A DNA stretch of 64,000 bases, from NCBI RefSeq assembly GCF_964656455.1, contig NC_135716.1, forward strand, positions 109,648,389 to 109,712,388. Direction: 5' to 3'. The translations under genes were made by a program, and so were the position numbers. The stretch is from Halichoerus grypus. Lineage: Eukaryota > Chordata > Mammalia > Carnivora > Phocidae. This document shows positions 22,303-33,290 of the stretch, in pieces; the stretch's first letter is position 1; each line of letters starts with the position of its first letter. The notes under the pieces are model-generated. The model had not been told where the DNA came from and did no database searches. It was given only the letters and a program-made list of their open reading frames with translations.

Positions 22303-22834
22303 CTCCTAGAATATTTTCATGCTTTTCTGAAACAATGATGTGATGTCAGAGGCTGTAGCAGCCATGCCTTAACTATGAAGGACAAAAGCTAATATTTTGA
22401 GTGTATTAATTATCCAATACTGCTCCATGAAAGGGAGGTATATACAAAATGACTTCCAAAGGCCAAAGGGGCCATAAGACTGAAGAATAAGGCTGACAAG
22501 TACAGCTTGACAAGAAATGATTTATTAAAGGGACTTACATGTCTTGGGTGGTGGCAAGAGAAGACCTCTGCAATCTCCTCCTGTAAGATCTGTCTTTGAC
22601 CTGTTTTCATAGCCTTAGAGGCTGGGAGACCACCCAGGAGGAGAATGTTTGAGAATCACAGTCATATCTCCAGTGCAGATAAAGGATGTTATGCTCCAAG
22701 AGTGTACTTAAGGGTGTGGTTAAACAAAAAGGAAGAATGGTGGTAGTGGTGGGGGGGTGTGCTCAAAGAAGGCTTCAGGTCACAGAGGGGTTATCATGGC
22801 GGATTTGTCCAAGATGGCATCAATCTGGTTCATA
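22303..22834. other. Non-repetitive; no gene seen
   Basis: No recognisable coding or repeat content. A short G-run (gggggggtgtg) lies near 22,750. Confidence 0.35.
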
Positions 22835-23389
22835 TAAATACTCCCTAATAAATTACCCCAAAACTTAGTGGCTTAAAAACTACAAAAATCTCCCATAGTT
22901 TCTGTGAGCTAGGAATTTGGGAAAGGTTCTGGTTTAGGAGTTTCTCATAAGGTAACAAGAACGTGTTGGCTGGGGGCGTAATTATTTGAAGGTTTGACTG
23001 CAGCTGGAGGACCCACTTCCAAGATGGCACTCACATGGCTGGCAAAGTGGTTCTGCCTGCTAGAGGGAGGGCTCAGTTCCACTCCATGTCAGCTTCTCCA
23101 TGTGGCATGAGCTTCCTCACAACGTGTTGTCAGGGTTCCCAGGGAAGCATCCTGAAAGAGAGAGCCAAGTGGAAGCTGTGTCCTTTCTGTAATCTGGCAT
23201 CACCTAGCATCACTTCCGCCTTACTCTGTTGATTGGGTTCAACAGTCTATGACCCCTACCTAGACCTGAGAGGAGAGAACATAGACCCCACCTCTTATGG
23301 GAGGAGCATCAGTCACATTGTATGAAGAGCATGTGGTGTGGAAGAAATATATAGGAGTGGCTATCTTTTGGAAATATAATCTGCCCCAC
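22835..23389 (-). mobile_element. Ancient interspersed repeat, family not named
   Basis: The pattern 'ccccaaaacttagtggctta', 'catagtttctgtgagctagg', 'cacttccaagatggcactca' and '...atcttttggaaatataatct' is that of an ancient mammalian repeat, probably LTR-derived. A second copy of apparently the same family starts at 24,846. I cannot assign the family. Confidence 0.6.
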
Positions 23390-23762
23390 TGTCCTAGTGG
23401 GCTCGAGCTGCCATAACAGATACCATCGCCTGGGTGGCTCCCACAACCAATATTTCTTTCTCACAGTCCTGGAGGCTAGAGATCCAAAATCGTGCTAGTA
23501 TGATCAGGTTCTCGGTGAGGGCTCTCTTTTTGGTCGTCTTCATATGGTCTTTTCTTGGTACGTACACATGGAAAGAAAGACCCCATGTCTCTTCCTCTTT
23601 TTTATAATGGCATTAATCCCATATGAGGGCCTCACCCTCACCACCTAATCTAATCCTAATAACCTCCCAAAAGCCTCACTTCCAAATACCGTGGCATTGG
23701 GGGTTAGTGTTTCAACATAAGAACTTTGGGGGAAGGGCACAAACATTCAGTCCATAACATAC
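23390..23762 (-). mobile_element. MLT1-type MaLR LTR, antisense
   Basis: Runs from 'gggctcgagctgccataaca' through 'ctcacagtcctggaggctag' and 'cctcccaaaagcctcacttc' to 'cattcagtccataacat', the reverse complement of an MLT1 LTR from end to start. Confidence 0.85.
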
Positions 23763-24001
23763 ATTATGTAAAGGTGGTAAAGAGAAAATAGAGAAAACAT
23801 CTAGGTCTTCGATACCATCATTGTGCTTCTGAAATAATCAACTTTGGAAACACTTCAGGATATCTTATTTCATAAGAGTACATTTTCTTTATTGATTTAT
23901 TTGGGTATTCTATTATTGTAGCTAAAAGTGTTTTACTTGGTATAAAAGCTACAGCAAAAGACTGGGTTCAAATTTTCCCAGGGCTACTTAGATGATATTA
24001 C

Positions 24002-24095
24002 TTCAACCAGAGCATTTAATCCCATCCATTTATTCAACCAGAGCATTTAATCCCATCCGTTTAATCCCATCCATTTATTCAGTCCCATCCATTTA
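24002..24095. repeat. 31-bp tandem repeat with shorter sub-units
   Basis: Two adjacent 31-bp units (24,002-24,032 and 24,033-24,063) differ by one base. Two partial units built from 'tcccatccattta' follow. It sits at the edge of an L2 copy. Confidence 0.95.
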
Positions 24096-24096
24096 T

Positions 24097-24845
24097 GTTT
24101 ATCAATGGCCTTCAGTGTGCCAACCAGGTACTGTTTAAGACACTAGGGATGCAATAGTGAGTAAAACAGACAGAAACCCCTGTCGTCATGTAGCTAACAC
24201 TCTACTATGTGTTCTGTGGTCTCTCTCTGTGTGTGGGTGGTGGTAGGGTGGATGGCAAGTGAGAAGCCAGATAAATAATTAAAATGATGTGAGTGGTAAG
24301 GCGGGCTGTGGAGAAAAATGAAGCAGGGAGGGAGGATAACGTGGCTGGGGACATCCTCATGCAAAAGGTGACAGTGAGTAAAGCCTTGAGGGAAGTAAGG
24401 GAGAGAACCATGTGCAAAGGCCCAGCTGGGGACAGACCTGTGTGTCTGGGGAGCATGAGGGAGGTCAGTGGATCTGGGGACTGAAAATAGTAGGAAAGGA
24501 GGACAGAAAGCTCATGGGAGGTGGGAGGAAATTGTAGAGTGACATGGGAAGTCATTTGAGCTTTGGATTAGAGTTCATGTGATCTGACTTATATTTAATA
24601 GGATCACTTTGGCTGCTATGTTGAGAATTAGATGGAAGAGGGGCAAGGGTGGAAGCAGGGAGGCCAGGTGGGAAGCTACTGGAATAACTCCTATGAGGAA
24701 CAGTTGGCGAAAGATTGGCAGCAATGAAGGTGCAGGAAGAGCTCAGATCCTGGGTATGTTTTGTGAGCATTTCCTGACAGATTGGGAGTGGGGGATGGGA
24801 GAGAGGTGGCAAGGATGACCCCAAGGTTCAGGCCTGAGCAATGCT
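24097..24845 (-). mobile_element. L2 LINE, antisense, about 750 bp
   Basis: The 'gcaatagtgagtaaaacaga', 'gtgcaaaggcccagctgggg', 'tgatctgacttatatttaat', 'aggatcactttggctgctat' and 'caaggatgaccccaaggttc' segments follow the L2 antisense consensus in order. Confidence 0.9.
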
Positions 24846-26006
24846 ACCAATAGTGTTTCAGGTTTCTATTGCTGCAAAACCAGTCATTACACCACATACA
24901 TGCAATTAGTGGTGCAAACAACAGCAAGTTGTTTTGCTCATAAAGCTGCCGTTTGGGCAGGGCTCTGAGGGAACAGCTTGCCTCTCTGCTCACTCAATGT
25001 TAGCAAGGCAGCTCCAGTGTTGGGAGCTAGCTTCCTCTGAGGGTTTGCTCACTCACATATGTGGTGGTTGATGCTGATTGTTGGCTAAGGTTGGGTGACC
25101 TAGATGTGGTCTTTCCACATGGCTGCTTGGCTTCTTCACACCATGGTGGCTGGTTCCAAGGTTCCAATGGTGAGTGGCCTCAGAAAGAGAGAGAGCCAAG
25201 GAGAACCTGTACCAAAACTCCTGCTTCCTCAAAAGTATTTTTTTTTATTTTAATTCCGGTATAATTAACACACAGTGTTATATTAGCTTCAGGTGTACAA
25301 TATAGTGGTTCAGCACTTCTGTACATTACTCAGTGCTCATCATGATAAGTGTACTCGCCTATTTTCATCCATCCCCCCACCCACCTCCCCTATGATAACC
25401 CCCAGCTTGTCCACTATAATTAAGATTTTTGTCTTTTTTTGGTTTTGTTTCTTTTTTTGAGGGGGAGGGATTCCAGCTCTTTCTATTTTTCCCCTTTTAC
25501 ACAAAACAAAGAAGAAATAATACAAGATTAAAACTGCAAAAGTAGTTAATTGGTAGAACACATATACACAAAAAAATGCAGATAGCAAGATAGGCTTATC
25601 TACAATGAGGAAACACATGTAAAAATCAAGGTAGTTTGTAGTTTTCATATGAAACATTAAAAAAACCAAATCAAACATATGTACAATGGGTGCCACTGTT
25701 CACAGTAATATTGAAGGGGAGAAAACAATACTTACTTAGGGACAGATAGACCACAAGATCCAGCATCAGTGCAATAAATTCACAAAACTATATTACAGCT
25801 AATTAATCAGAGTTTAAGAACTGTTCCCAAATGTCACATTTTCGGCCCTCAGAGGTTCATTCTTACAGATTCCAGCTATTCTAAATTTCTAGCTACCGAG
25901 AGGGAGAATGATTCTAAGACACTTTCCAAGCAGTTACAAAATCTCTGTAGACCAGAGGCCATCTGTCGTCGCCAAAAGTCTGCTCTCCCCAGCAGCCCTT
26001 GCACTC

Positions 26007-26010
<4 letters not shown>

Positions 26011-26044
<34 letters not shown>
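26011..26044. repeat. (GA)n microsatellite in retrocopy 3' UTR
   Basis: Seventeen uninterrupted GA units within the ARL6IP1 3' UTR copy. The length suggests expansion after or before retroposition. Confidence 0.97.
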
Positions 26045-26047
<3 letters not shown>

Positions 26048-26908
26048 AGGAAAAAAGTCAGATGCCAGCATAAACACCACCTCCTGTGACAAATCTCTGG
26101 GGACCAGAGCAGCCAGCAGTTACCTTCAAATGAGAATCTCGAGGCTTACCTTTCAAGGCTTAGTCTGATCTCGAAAATTTAGTAGGCTAAGATTATTTTC
26201 TACTGAAACGAATCTTAGACTAAGTATAGGAAGACTTCTGTCCTTTTATAGGCTGGTGTTGGAGTGAAGGTCATAGACCTGAGTCTTAACCTATAGTAGT
26301 AGTCAGCTGAAAACCTGAAATTAAAAATATGCTAAAAATCCTAAACACAAACTTCTGGAAGCCTGCTGTTTAAAAACCTCTAAGGAACTAACTTTAAGTC
26401 TAAGAGCAAGGAGAGACGAGCTCGAAGCCTGTCATATTCCCCTTTTGGGAGGGAAGATCAATGTTTCTTACAAATCACTAAGTTTTGCACAAGGCAGAAA
26501 CCAACACATACTAGGGCATGGAATTGGTTTCATTTTATTCCAGAGGATTCTTCTCCCACAGTATAGAAACAGCATGAGGAATGAATCTTAATTGGTCTCT
26601 TCATCTTTGTCAACTTGGTCTCTGTATTCATGAAGCCAGGCAGTTCAAGCAGATTGTGGAAGCAGACAGTAGAACCAGCTTCCTGTAGCCACAGACCTCT
26701 AGCTTGGATCTAGCTCAAGCAAAGATCAACTGGAACAATTATCCAAAGTCACAGTTAACTGTACTAAAAGGTGAAGCTCACCACTATATTATTTTAAAGG
26801 AAGTTGCCTAAAAGTAAGAATTCAATTAACCTGGGTGAGAAAAATCAAAACAAGTCATACTCATGAATGAGTTGTCCATATAAAGCCAACTGATGAGAAT
26901 GCATCCAG

Positions 26909-27706
26909 CTACATGTCACATGAAGACCTTATGCATAAAGCCTTACTTGGCAAGTCTGAATTTCTACCAACTAAGGGCAGAAAGAGGGAGAGCAAAGAGC
27001 TACTTCTGTAACATTTTAGTATCCAGACAGCGTAATAGAAACTGTTCCCAAGGACAATGTATATGCCATTCATTACACCGAATAAAGCAGATGCATTATT
27101 CATTTTTTTTTCTTTTTGTTTGAGAAGCTTATTTATCTCCCTTTTGGCCATTCCAATGTACTTCAAAGTGATTCCATGCTGGTTTAATCCCGGAAACAAC
27201 AGTAAGAAAATCACTATCAGGTAGGTGAGCAGCCAGTTTTGGACTTGCTGTCCCACCCAAGCAACCGCAGCAAGAGAAATTATCATGGTCATGAAGTACA
27301 TTTTAGGCTTTTCCTCCCTTAGTATAAAGAGGCGTTTCCACCAGCCCACAGCTCTGTGTTGAGTTTTTACCAGATTGCTACAAATTTCATGGAATCTTTC
27401 CTGTTGCTCAGTGGTCCATTTACTGGAGCCAAAAATTCTAGGAGCTAGAATGGGAACAAGGTAGTCAGCCAAGCACAAAAACATAACAAAACAGGAAACA
27501 CGGGACAGAACAGATGGATCCAGATAGTAGATAGTCAGAAACACCAAAGAAACCACACGCATGACGGCAGGTGGAAACCAGGCTCTTTCCCATCTGAGGA
27601 CTTTATCAGCCATCAGCATCACTTCTCCCCATCCCTGAGGCTGTTCTTCCAGACTTGCAGTCTCTGCAGCCAGCAGGTTGGTGCTGCGATTTTCTCCCTC
27701 TGCCAT
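26909..27706 (-). pseudogene. ARL6IP1: ARL6IP1 retrocopy coding region, C-terminal frameshift
   Basis: The parent gene product is an ER membrane protein with reticulon-like hairpins that shapes ER tubules. From memory, the family length is about 203 residues. Here residues 1-201 follow the family from MAEGENRSTNLLAAETASLE to INKLLKQKEKK with no stop. Membrane stretches are near residues 43-61, 66-88, 136-152 and 157-172. The start has A at -3 and G at +4. At 27,103-27,111 an A-run of nine (minus strand) appears one base short, so the original TAA (27,098-27,096) is out of frame and translation would run 64 residues into the 3' UTR. Arg at residues 50 and 69 stands where I recall Gly in the family, inside or next to the first hairpin. 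It may be a pseudogene or a young unexpressed copy. No promoter of its own is visible. Confidence 0.92.
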
Positions 27707-29339
27707 TGTCCCGGAGGTGCTGCCTTAGCTGGCGCAAGCCGCCCCCCAAACAAGGTTTCCACTGAGACCCAAACAGCGACCCTTGTGCCTTGTTTTGTTT
27801 CTTAAATTCCACATATGAGTATCGTATGGTATTTGTCCTTGACTGACTTATTTCACTTAGCATAGGTCCACCCAGGTTGTTGCAAATGGCAAGATTTCAT
27901 TCTTTTTATGGTTGAATAATATTCCATTGTACATATGTACCCCCTCTTCTTTATCCATTCATCTGTAGATATTTGGGCTGCTTCCATAATTTGGATATTA
28001 TAAATAATGCTGCAATAAACATAGGGGTACATGCACCTTTTTGAATTAGTGTTCTTGTATTCTTTGGGTAAATACCCAGTAATGGAATTACTAAATCATA
28101 GGGTAGTTCTAATTTTAATTTTTTGAGGAACCTCCATACTATCTTCCACAGTGGCTACACCAGTTTGCATTCCCACCAACAGTGCACAAGGGTTCCTTTT
28201 TCTCCACATCCTTGCCAACACTTGCTGTTTCTTGGGTTTTTTTATTTTAGCCATTCTGACAGGTGTGAGGTGATCTCTCACTGTGGCTTTGATCTGAATT
28301 TCCCTGATGATGTGTGATGTTGAGCATCTTTTCATGTGTCTGTTCACCGTCTGGATGTCTTCTTTGGAGAAATGCCTGTTCATGTCTTCTGCCCATTTTT
28401 TAGTTGGGTTATTTGGTTTTTGTGTGTTGAATTGTATAAGTTCTTTATATATTTTGGATACTAACCCCTAAATGACTAAGGTATGTGATTTGCAAGCATC
28501 TTCCATTCAGTGGGCTTTTAGTTTTGTTGATTTTTTTCCTTTGCTATGCAGAAGCTTTTATTTTGATGTAATCCCAAAAGTTTATTTTTGCTTTTGTTTT
28601 CGTTGCTTCTTGAGACATATCTAGAAAAATGTTGTTACGGCAACAGAGAAATTATTGCTTGTGCTCTCATCTAGAATTTTTATGGTTTCAGGCCTCACAT
28701 TTAGGCCTTTAATCCATTTTGAGTTTGTTTTTTGTGTATGGTGTAAGAAAGTGGTCCAGTTTCATTCTTCTGCATGTAGCTGTCTAGTTTTCCCAGTCCC
28801 ATTTGTTGAAGAGACCATCTTCTTCCTGTGCATATTCTTGCCTCCTTTGCCAAAGATTAGTTGATCATATAATCGTAGGTTTATCTCTGGGTTTTCTATT
28901 CTGTTCTATTGATCTATGTGTCTATTTTTGCGCCATTACCATATCGTTTTGATTACTACAGCTTTGTAGTATATATTGAAATCTGGGATTGTAATACCTC
29001 CAGGTTTGTTCTTATTTTTCAAGATTGATTTGGCTATTTGGGATCTTTTGTATTCCATACAAATCTTAGGATTATGTATCTAGTTCTGTGAAAAATGTTG
29101 TTGGTATTTTGTGTATCAAACTTTTGACATCACCGTGGGAGTCTTGTGGCACTTCTCACACTTGGTACGCATCCAGGCAGTTACAAAGTTCTGCCAAAAG
29201 TGGAAGAGAGGGAAATAGACTCCATCTCTTCATGGGGGAATGGCAAGAGCATATGAAAGTGAATATGTTGTTGTGGGATTTTTGGAAAATAAAATCTGCC
29301 GCAGATGGAATGGCTATTTACTGACACGAAGAAAACTAG

Positions 29340-29640
29340 AGAAGGAGAAGGTTAGAGTGGGGTGAGATCAGAATCTGGTATCAGGAGTTTGAGGTAATTT
29401 TGACATGCCCCTTGGACTTTCAAATGGAGAAGACAAGCAGGCAGGTGGATATGTGAATTTAGAGGTCAGAAAGTACCATCTGTGTCTAGTCAATATTTAA
29501 GATCAGAAAGGCAGATAATATGACCAAGGAAATGAGTGTAGATAGAAAAGAATGTGATCTAAGCACTGAGTTCTGGGGCACCCTGACATTTAGCAGTAAG
29601 GGGAATGTGGGGATAAGGAGAGGCAGGGAGATGGTTTGGT
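29340..29640 (-). mobile_element. L2 LINE fragment, antisense
   Basis: The 'ccccttggactttcaaatgg', 'caggtggatatgtgaattta', 'gagtgtagatagaaaagaat' and 'agcactgagttctggggcac' segments follow the L2 antisense consensus in order. Confidence 0.8.
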
Positions 29641-30340
29641 GCCCTGGAAGCCAGGTGAGAAAGATGTTGAAGGAGGCAGTGGGCCATTGTTTTCAAAGTC
29701 TTGTAGTTTATGATTCTGTGATGGTAAATACCTGAACAGGTATTAGTATTCCTCCTTCAGGCTGTTAGGCTCTGTCAATCCAAATTCTTCTCTCCTCTGC
29801 TGGACCAGAAGCTTCTGGAGGGCAAGGTTATTAGCTGTAGTCACTTTTCGACCCTCTAAGGAACTATCATGGTGTTCCCCACATAATCGATACTCAATAA
29901 GTGAGAGTAAACAGAAATTGGCAACAAAAAGAGACCCTAAGAGTTCAAATCCCTTAAAAGGGCAGTTATAAGCTTGATGAAACGGTCGATTCTCATTATT
30001 TGTGTTAGTTATGTTCATAAAGTTTCTGTGAACACTGAATCAGTAAACACTGAACCATCATCCCTAGTGGAAACATAGATTCCCGCGAACCTCTGGTCAC
30101 AGCAGTTTCCTCTGCCCATTAATACATAACCTTGTTTTATGTATGTTTCTGTTTAAGGCACCTTATTAAATGCTGTTGATTCATTAACATTGAACTCACG
30201 ACCAACAGCACTGTAACTCAGGCCTGCCCGGAGCTTGTCTAACACGTGCCCTCTCTCCATCGGGCCCCTTCCCGCCAGCACGTCAGCACATGCTTGGGAG
30301 TAACTCTAAACCACGAAATCACCAACAAAAGACACCAAAA
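29641..30340. other. Non-repetitive; no gene seen
   Basis: A 91-codon minus-strand frame (29,743-30,018) has no domain. No repeat was recognised. Confidence 0.35.
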
Positions 30341-30352
30341 CGTGAAAAACAT

Positions 30353-30538
30353 GGGGCGCCTGGTGGTTCGGTAGGTTAAGCGTCTACCTTCAGCTTGGGT
30401 CGTGACCCCAGGGTCCTGGGATCGAGTCCTGCATCGGGCTTTCTGCACAGTGGGAAGCCTACTTCTCCCTCTCCTGCTACCCCTGTTTGTGCACATGCAC
30501 TCTCTCTCTCTCTAATAAATAAAACCTTAAAAAAAAAC
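30353..30538 (+). mobile_element. CAN-SINE, sense
   Basis: Sense head 'ggggcgcctggtggttcggt', then 'cccagggtcctgggatcgag' and tail 'taataaataaaaccttaaaa'. The short duplication cgtgaaaaac / cttgaaaaat flanks it. Confidence 0.93.
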
Positions 30539-30539
30539 C

Positions 30540-33040
30540 TTGAAAAATGTGACACTAAATAGACTGTGAAAAGGATGTTTGTAGAAAGAGTGGAAAGTAG
30601 AGCGTCCCCTTGTTCAAACTTGGCTGCCTTGCTCGGACCGCAGCTAGAAGGGAGTACATTCAGTGCTTCAACTTTTTGCTGTCTCTCATGACCACAGAAG
30701 GACTGGGAGTATTGATTTGGGGATAACAGATACATTTTAGCCAGTAGGCACATTTGCAAAGATGGAATCTGTGAATCAAGAGGATGACTGGATCTCATTT
30801 GCCTTAAACTGAAGGTAAAGATGCCAAAGAACAAGGGTTTTATAGCTTTTTCTCTGTACATCCATTTGGAAGGGGTCCTAACTTCTGTATATTTTAACTT
30901 TCAAGATATTGTTACTACTTTGGGGCTTAACGTCTTGCAAAAGAACTCAAATTATAGTTTGTTTTGACCTCATTCATTTGAAAATGGCTTTACATTTTTG
31001 AGTCTATTCACTTTGGTCAGCAGGTTCTTCCTACAGTCCCATAGAGTGGATGGTCTGAGGAAGTTTTTCTCTTCAGGCACTGAGGTCATTGAACAGAGTA
31101 AGTTGGCATCCTCATTTAACACTCTTGGGGGAAGACAGGCACCTACAGAGAGAGACTGTGTTGCAGGCTCTAACTTTGCTGTGGGTCAGAGCCAAGTCCA
31201 TCTAGAATCCCACCGTAGTACAAAGGTGTTTGCCTGGGTAGGCTTTCAATACTGTGTCAGTGGCAATTTGCAGAAGTTCCCTGGAAGACTCAAAAGCCCA
31301 AGAATGTGCCAGGTAGTTGAAAGTTGGGAAACGTACAAACTAAATAGTATTTACGGGGATTGAGCCAGATAGTACCAGCGCTCCCAGGACAGATAACCAC
31401 CTCTCTCCCTGCTGCGAGCTTTCGAGGAAAGAAAAGTCAGATTTGGTTTTAAGGGAGAAAATATCTTGCTCTTTTGGGTTTATGATATTTATTTATTTTT
31501 TTCTCTTGGTTTTAATAAGCAATTTCCTAAATAGCTAAATTTAACAAGAAAATGAAAAAGAGAATGAACAGAAATGTGAACTCCAAATTCCTTTAAAAAA
31601 TGCCCTTATAATTTTCCATGGAACAATTTTTTGTATAGTTAAGGAAGAGCAACTTCATCACCTTTTCTGGCATCCTCAAACCATTTGGTTGCTAATTCCT
31701 CAAAAAGTTATTTAGCTCATTGAAGAGTAACGTGGCTGCCTGATGAAATGCCCACTGGCTGCTTGGAGCTGAGGAATCCCTCTGGGGAGGCTCAAGGGCA
31801 GCCCCAAGGGTATGGCTCTGAGTCCAGTTCCTGTTGGAACCTGCCGTAAAACAAGTGCAAGAGAACCTGAGGGCCTCTGTGGGAGAGAGAGCAGCATCCA
31901 TCTTGCCATCAGGCTGATCAGCTTTCCTCAAAATGTTAAGACCTCCTGCCAAGGTAATGTCTGGGCTTGTGCAGAGGCAAGAAGCGAGGCAGGAAGCCAC
32001 TGTACTTGTTTTGCCTAGAAGTTACTCTTGAACTCGCAGAGGAGCATTTAATGTCCTGTGGAAGCAACACTCTCCAAATACAGCAACCTCGCCATTCTGG
32101 GAAGCAGACTGCCATTGACCTGAGCTTTCCCAGCCACGAAAGATTTTGGAAAAGGCCTTTGAGGAAAAGGCAGTCCCCAAACCCATCCACTTTCCTAGGG
32201 CCAGAGAGCCGGGCAGATGAAGCAGGAGGCCCCGGGAAAGGTTTAAGCGTTAAAACCCCACTGGCATAAACAAGAAATGTGATGGCAGCTAACTCAGGGT
32301 TTCACTAACAACTGTTCCTACGGAAGTAAGAGGTTCCTTACTGTCAGCTTCATCATTGTCGTTCTTTTTGGGGAAGCCTTCCTTTCTGTGATGTCTCCAG
32401 GCAAGCAGTGGGGCACATCTGCATGTGGACCTCAGTCTCCCCACCACCTGAGTCCACGCCGAGATGAGTCACAGCCAGCTGACCCGTGAAGCCAAATAGC
32501 ACACGGCTCCTAAGATGTTGTTCCTCCGGAATGAGAGGGTTCTTTATTTTTTATTACCTAAATGATATGCTCTTTAATATGCCTCACAAAACGGTCTGGC
32601 TTAGAAAACTGCCCACAATACGTGTATGTAGCCATTTCCTGTTTTGAATATAAAGAAAGAAGTGTATGATTTTCATTCATAGAAGTTTCTCACCTCCGCT
32701 CATGTTGAACAAATATGTTTTCAAGGAGAGCAACATTATTAACTGTCTTCGGCGGCGGGGGGTGGGGGGGTGCTGTTTCTTTCTCTGGCCCTCCTGGTTT
32801 GACTGGGTTACTGGGTTCCTTTCCTATCCTCAATGGCCAGGGATGGATGATCCGAAATCACACGTCTGGTTTACAAAAGCCAAGTGTTCTGGAGAGTGCT
32901 CTCTTGCTCTCCAGCTAGGGTGACCAACCATCATGCTTTTCCCTGGACTGAGAGTTGTCAGTGCTAAACCCAGGAAAGTCCCTGGATGAGTTGGTCCCCT
33001 TATTTCCATGCCTAGGGAAGCGGTGGAGTAAAGGATTTGC
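30540..33040. other. Non-repetitive; no gene seen
   Basis: The longest frames are 161 codons on minus (30,376-30,861, partly SINE), 121 on plus (30,998-31,363) and about 100 on both strands at 31,692-32,269. None has a recognisable domain, and the two-strand overlap argues for chance. An AP-1-like TGAGTCA lies at about 32,465. Confidence 0.4.
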
Positions 33041-33290
33041 CAATGTGGGCTCTGGAGCTCATTGCTTGGGTTGGAACCACTCTCCATGACTTAACTTGCC
33101 ACGTAACCGTGGGCAAGTTACTTACCCTCCCTGCTCCTCAGTTTTCACACCTAAAAACTGGGGGAAAAAAAAATCTACCTTTTAGGGACATTGTAAAGCC
33201 AAAATGAAATAATTATGTAGAAGGCCCCTTGGTGTGCCGCGCACATAGGAAGGGCTCATAAGTGCTGGTTATTATTGTTGTAACGATTAT
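33040..33290 (+). mobile_element. MIR SINE, near full length
   Basis: The 'gtgggctctggagctcattg', 'cgtgggcaagttacttaccc', 'ctcctcagttttcacaccta' and 'gcacataggaagggctcata' segments follow MIR from 5' arm to 3' end. Confidence 0.9.

Larger units (their letters stand above)
25454..27791 (-). mobile_element. ARL6IP1: ARL6IP1 processed retrocopy (whole insertion)
   Basis: A 2.34 kb intronless cDNA copy on the minus strand: about 85 nt of 5' UTR (27,707-27,791), the coding region, then about 1.5 kb of 3' UTR down to a short oligo-A tail (TTTTT on the plus strand at 25,454-25,458). The 12-bp duplication gttttgtttctt flanks it (25,442-25,453 and 27,792-27,803). The right copy is followed by AAATT, so the nick TTTCTT/AAATT on the plus strand fits L1 endonuclease preference. 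No AATAAA was found just before the tail, which is odd. A (GA)17 run lies in the UTR. Confidence 0.92.
25237..29112 (-). mobile_element. L1 LINE, antisense, split by ARL6IP1 retrocopy
   Basis: The left piece (25,237-25,453) is the L1 3' end after oligo-T. The right piece (27,804-29,112) continues exactly where the left stops, through the ORF2 C-terminal region (minus strand 28,096-28,383: [19 protein letters not shown]). Without the inserted retrocopy it is a 5'-truncated L1 of about 1.5 kb. It is closely related to the sense L1 at 39,722-42,129: their 95-residue ORF2 blocks differ at four positions. It has no complete ORF. Confidence 0.9.
24846..29312 (-). mobile_element. Ancient repeat split by L1 (outer layer of nest)
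   Basis: The left part (24,846-25,232, 'caggtttctattgctgcaaa') and right part (29,113-29,312, 'ggaaatagactccatctctt', 'gaaaataaaatctgccgcag') read as the two ends of one copy of the repeat family also seen at 22,835-23,389. The antisense L1 at 25,237-29,112 lies between them. The family name is uncertain. Confidence 0.6.

Noticed and set aside
30376..30861. 161-codon minus-strand frame
   Set aside because: Its C-terminal third is antisense CAN-SINE; the rest has no recognisable domain.
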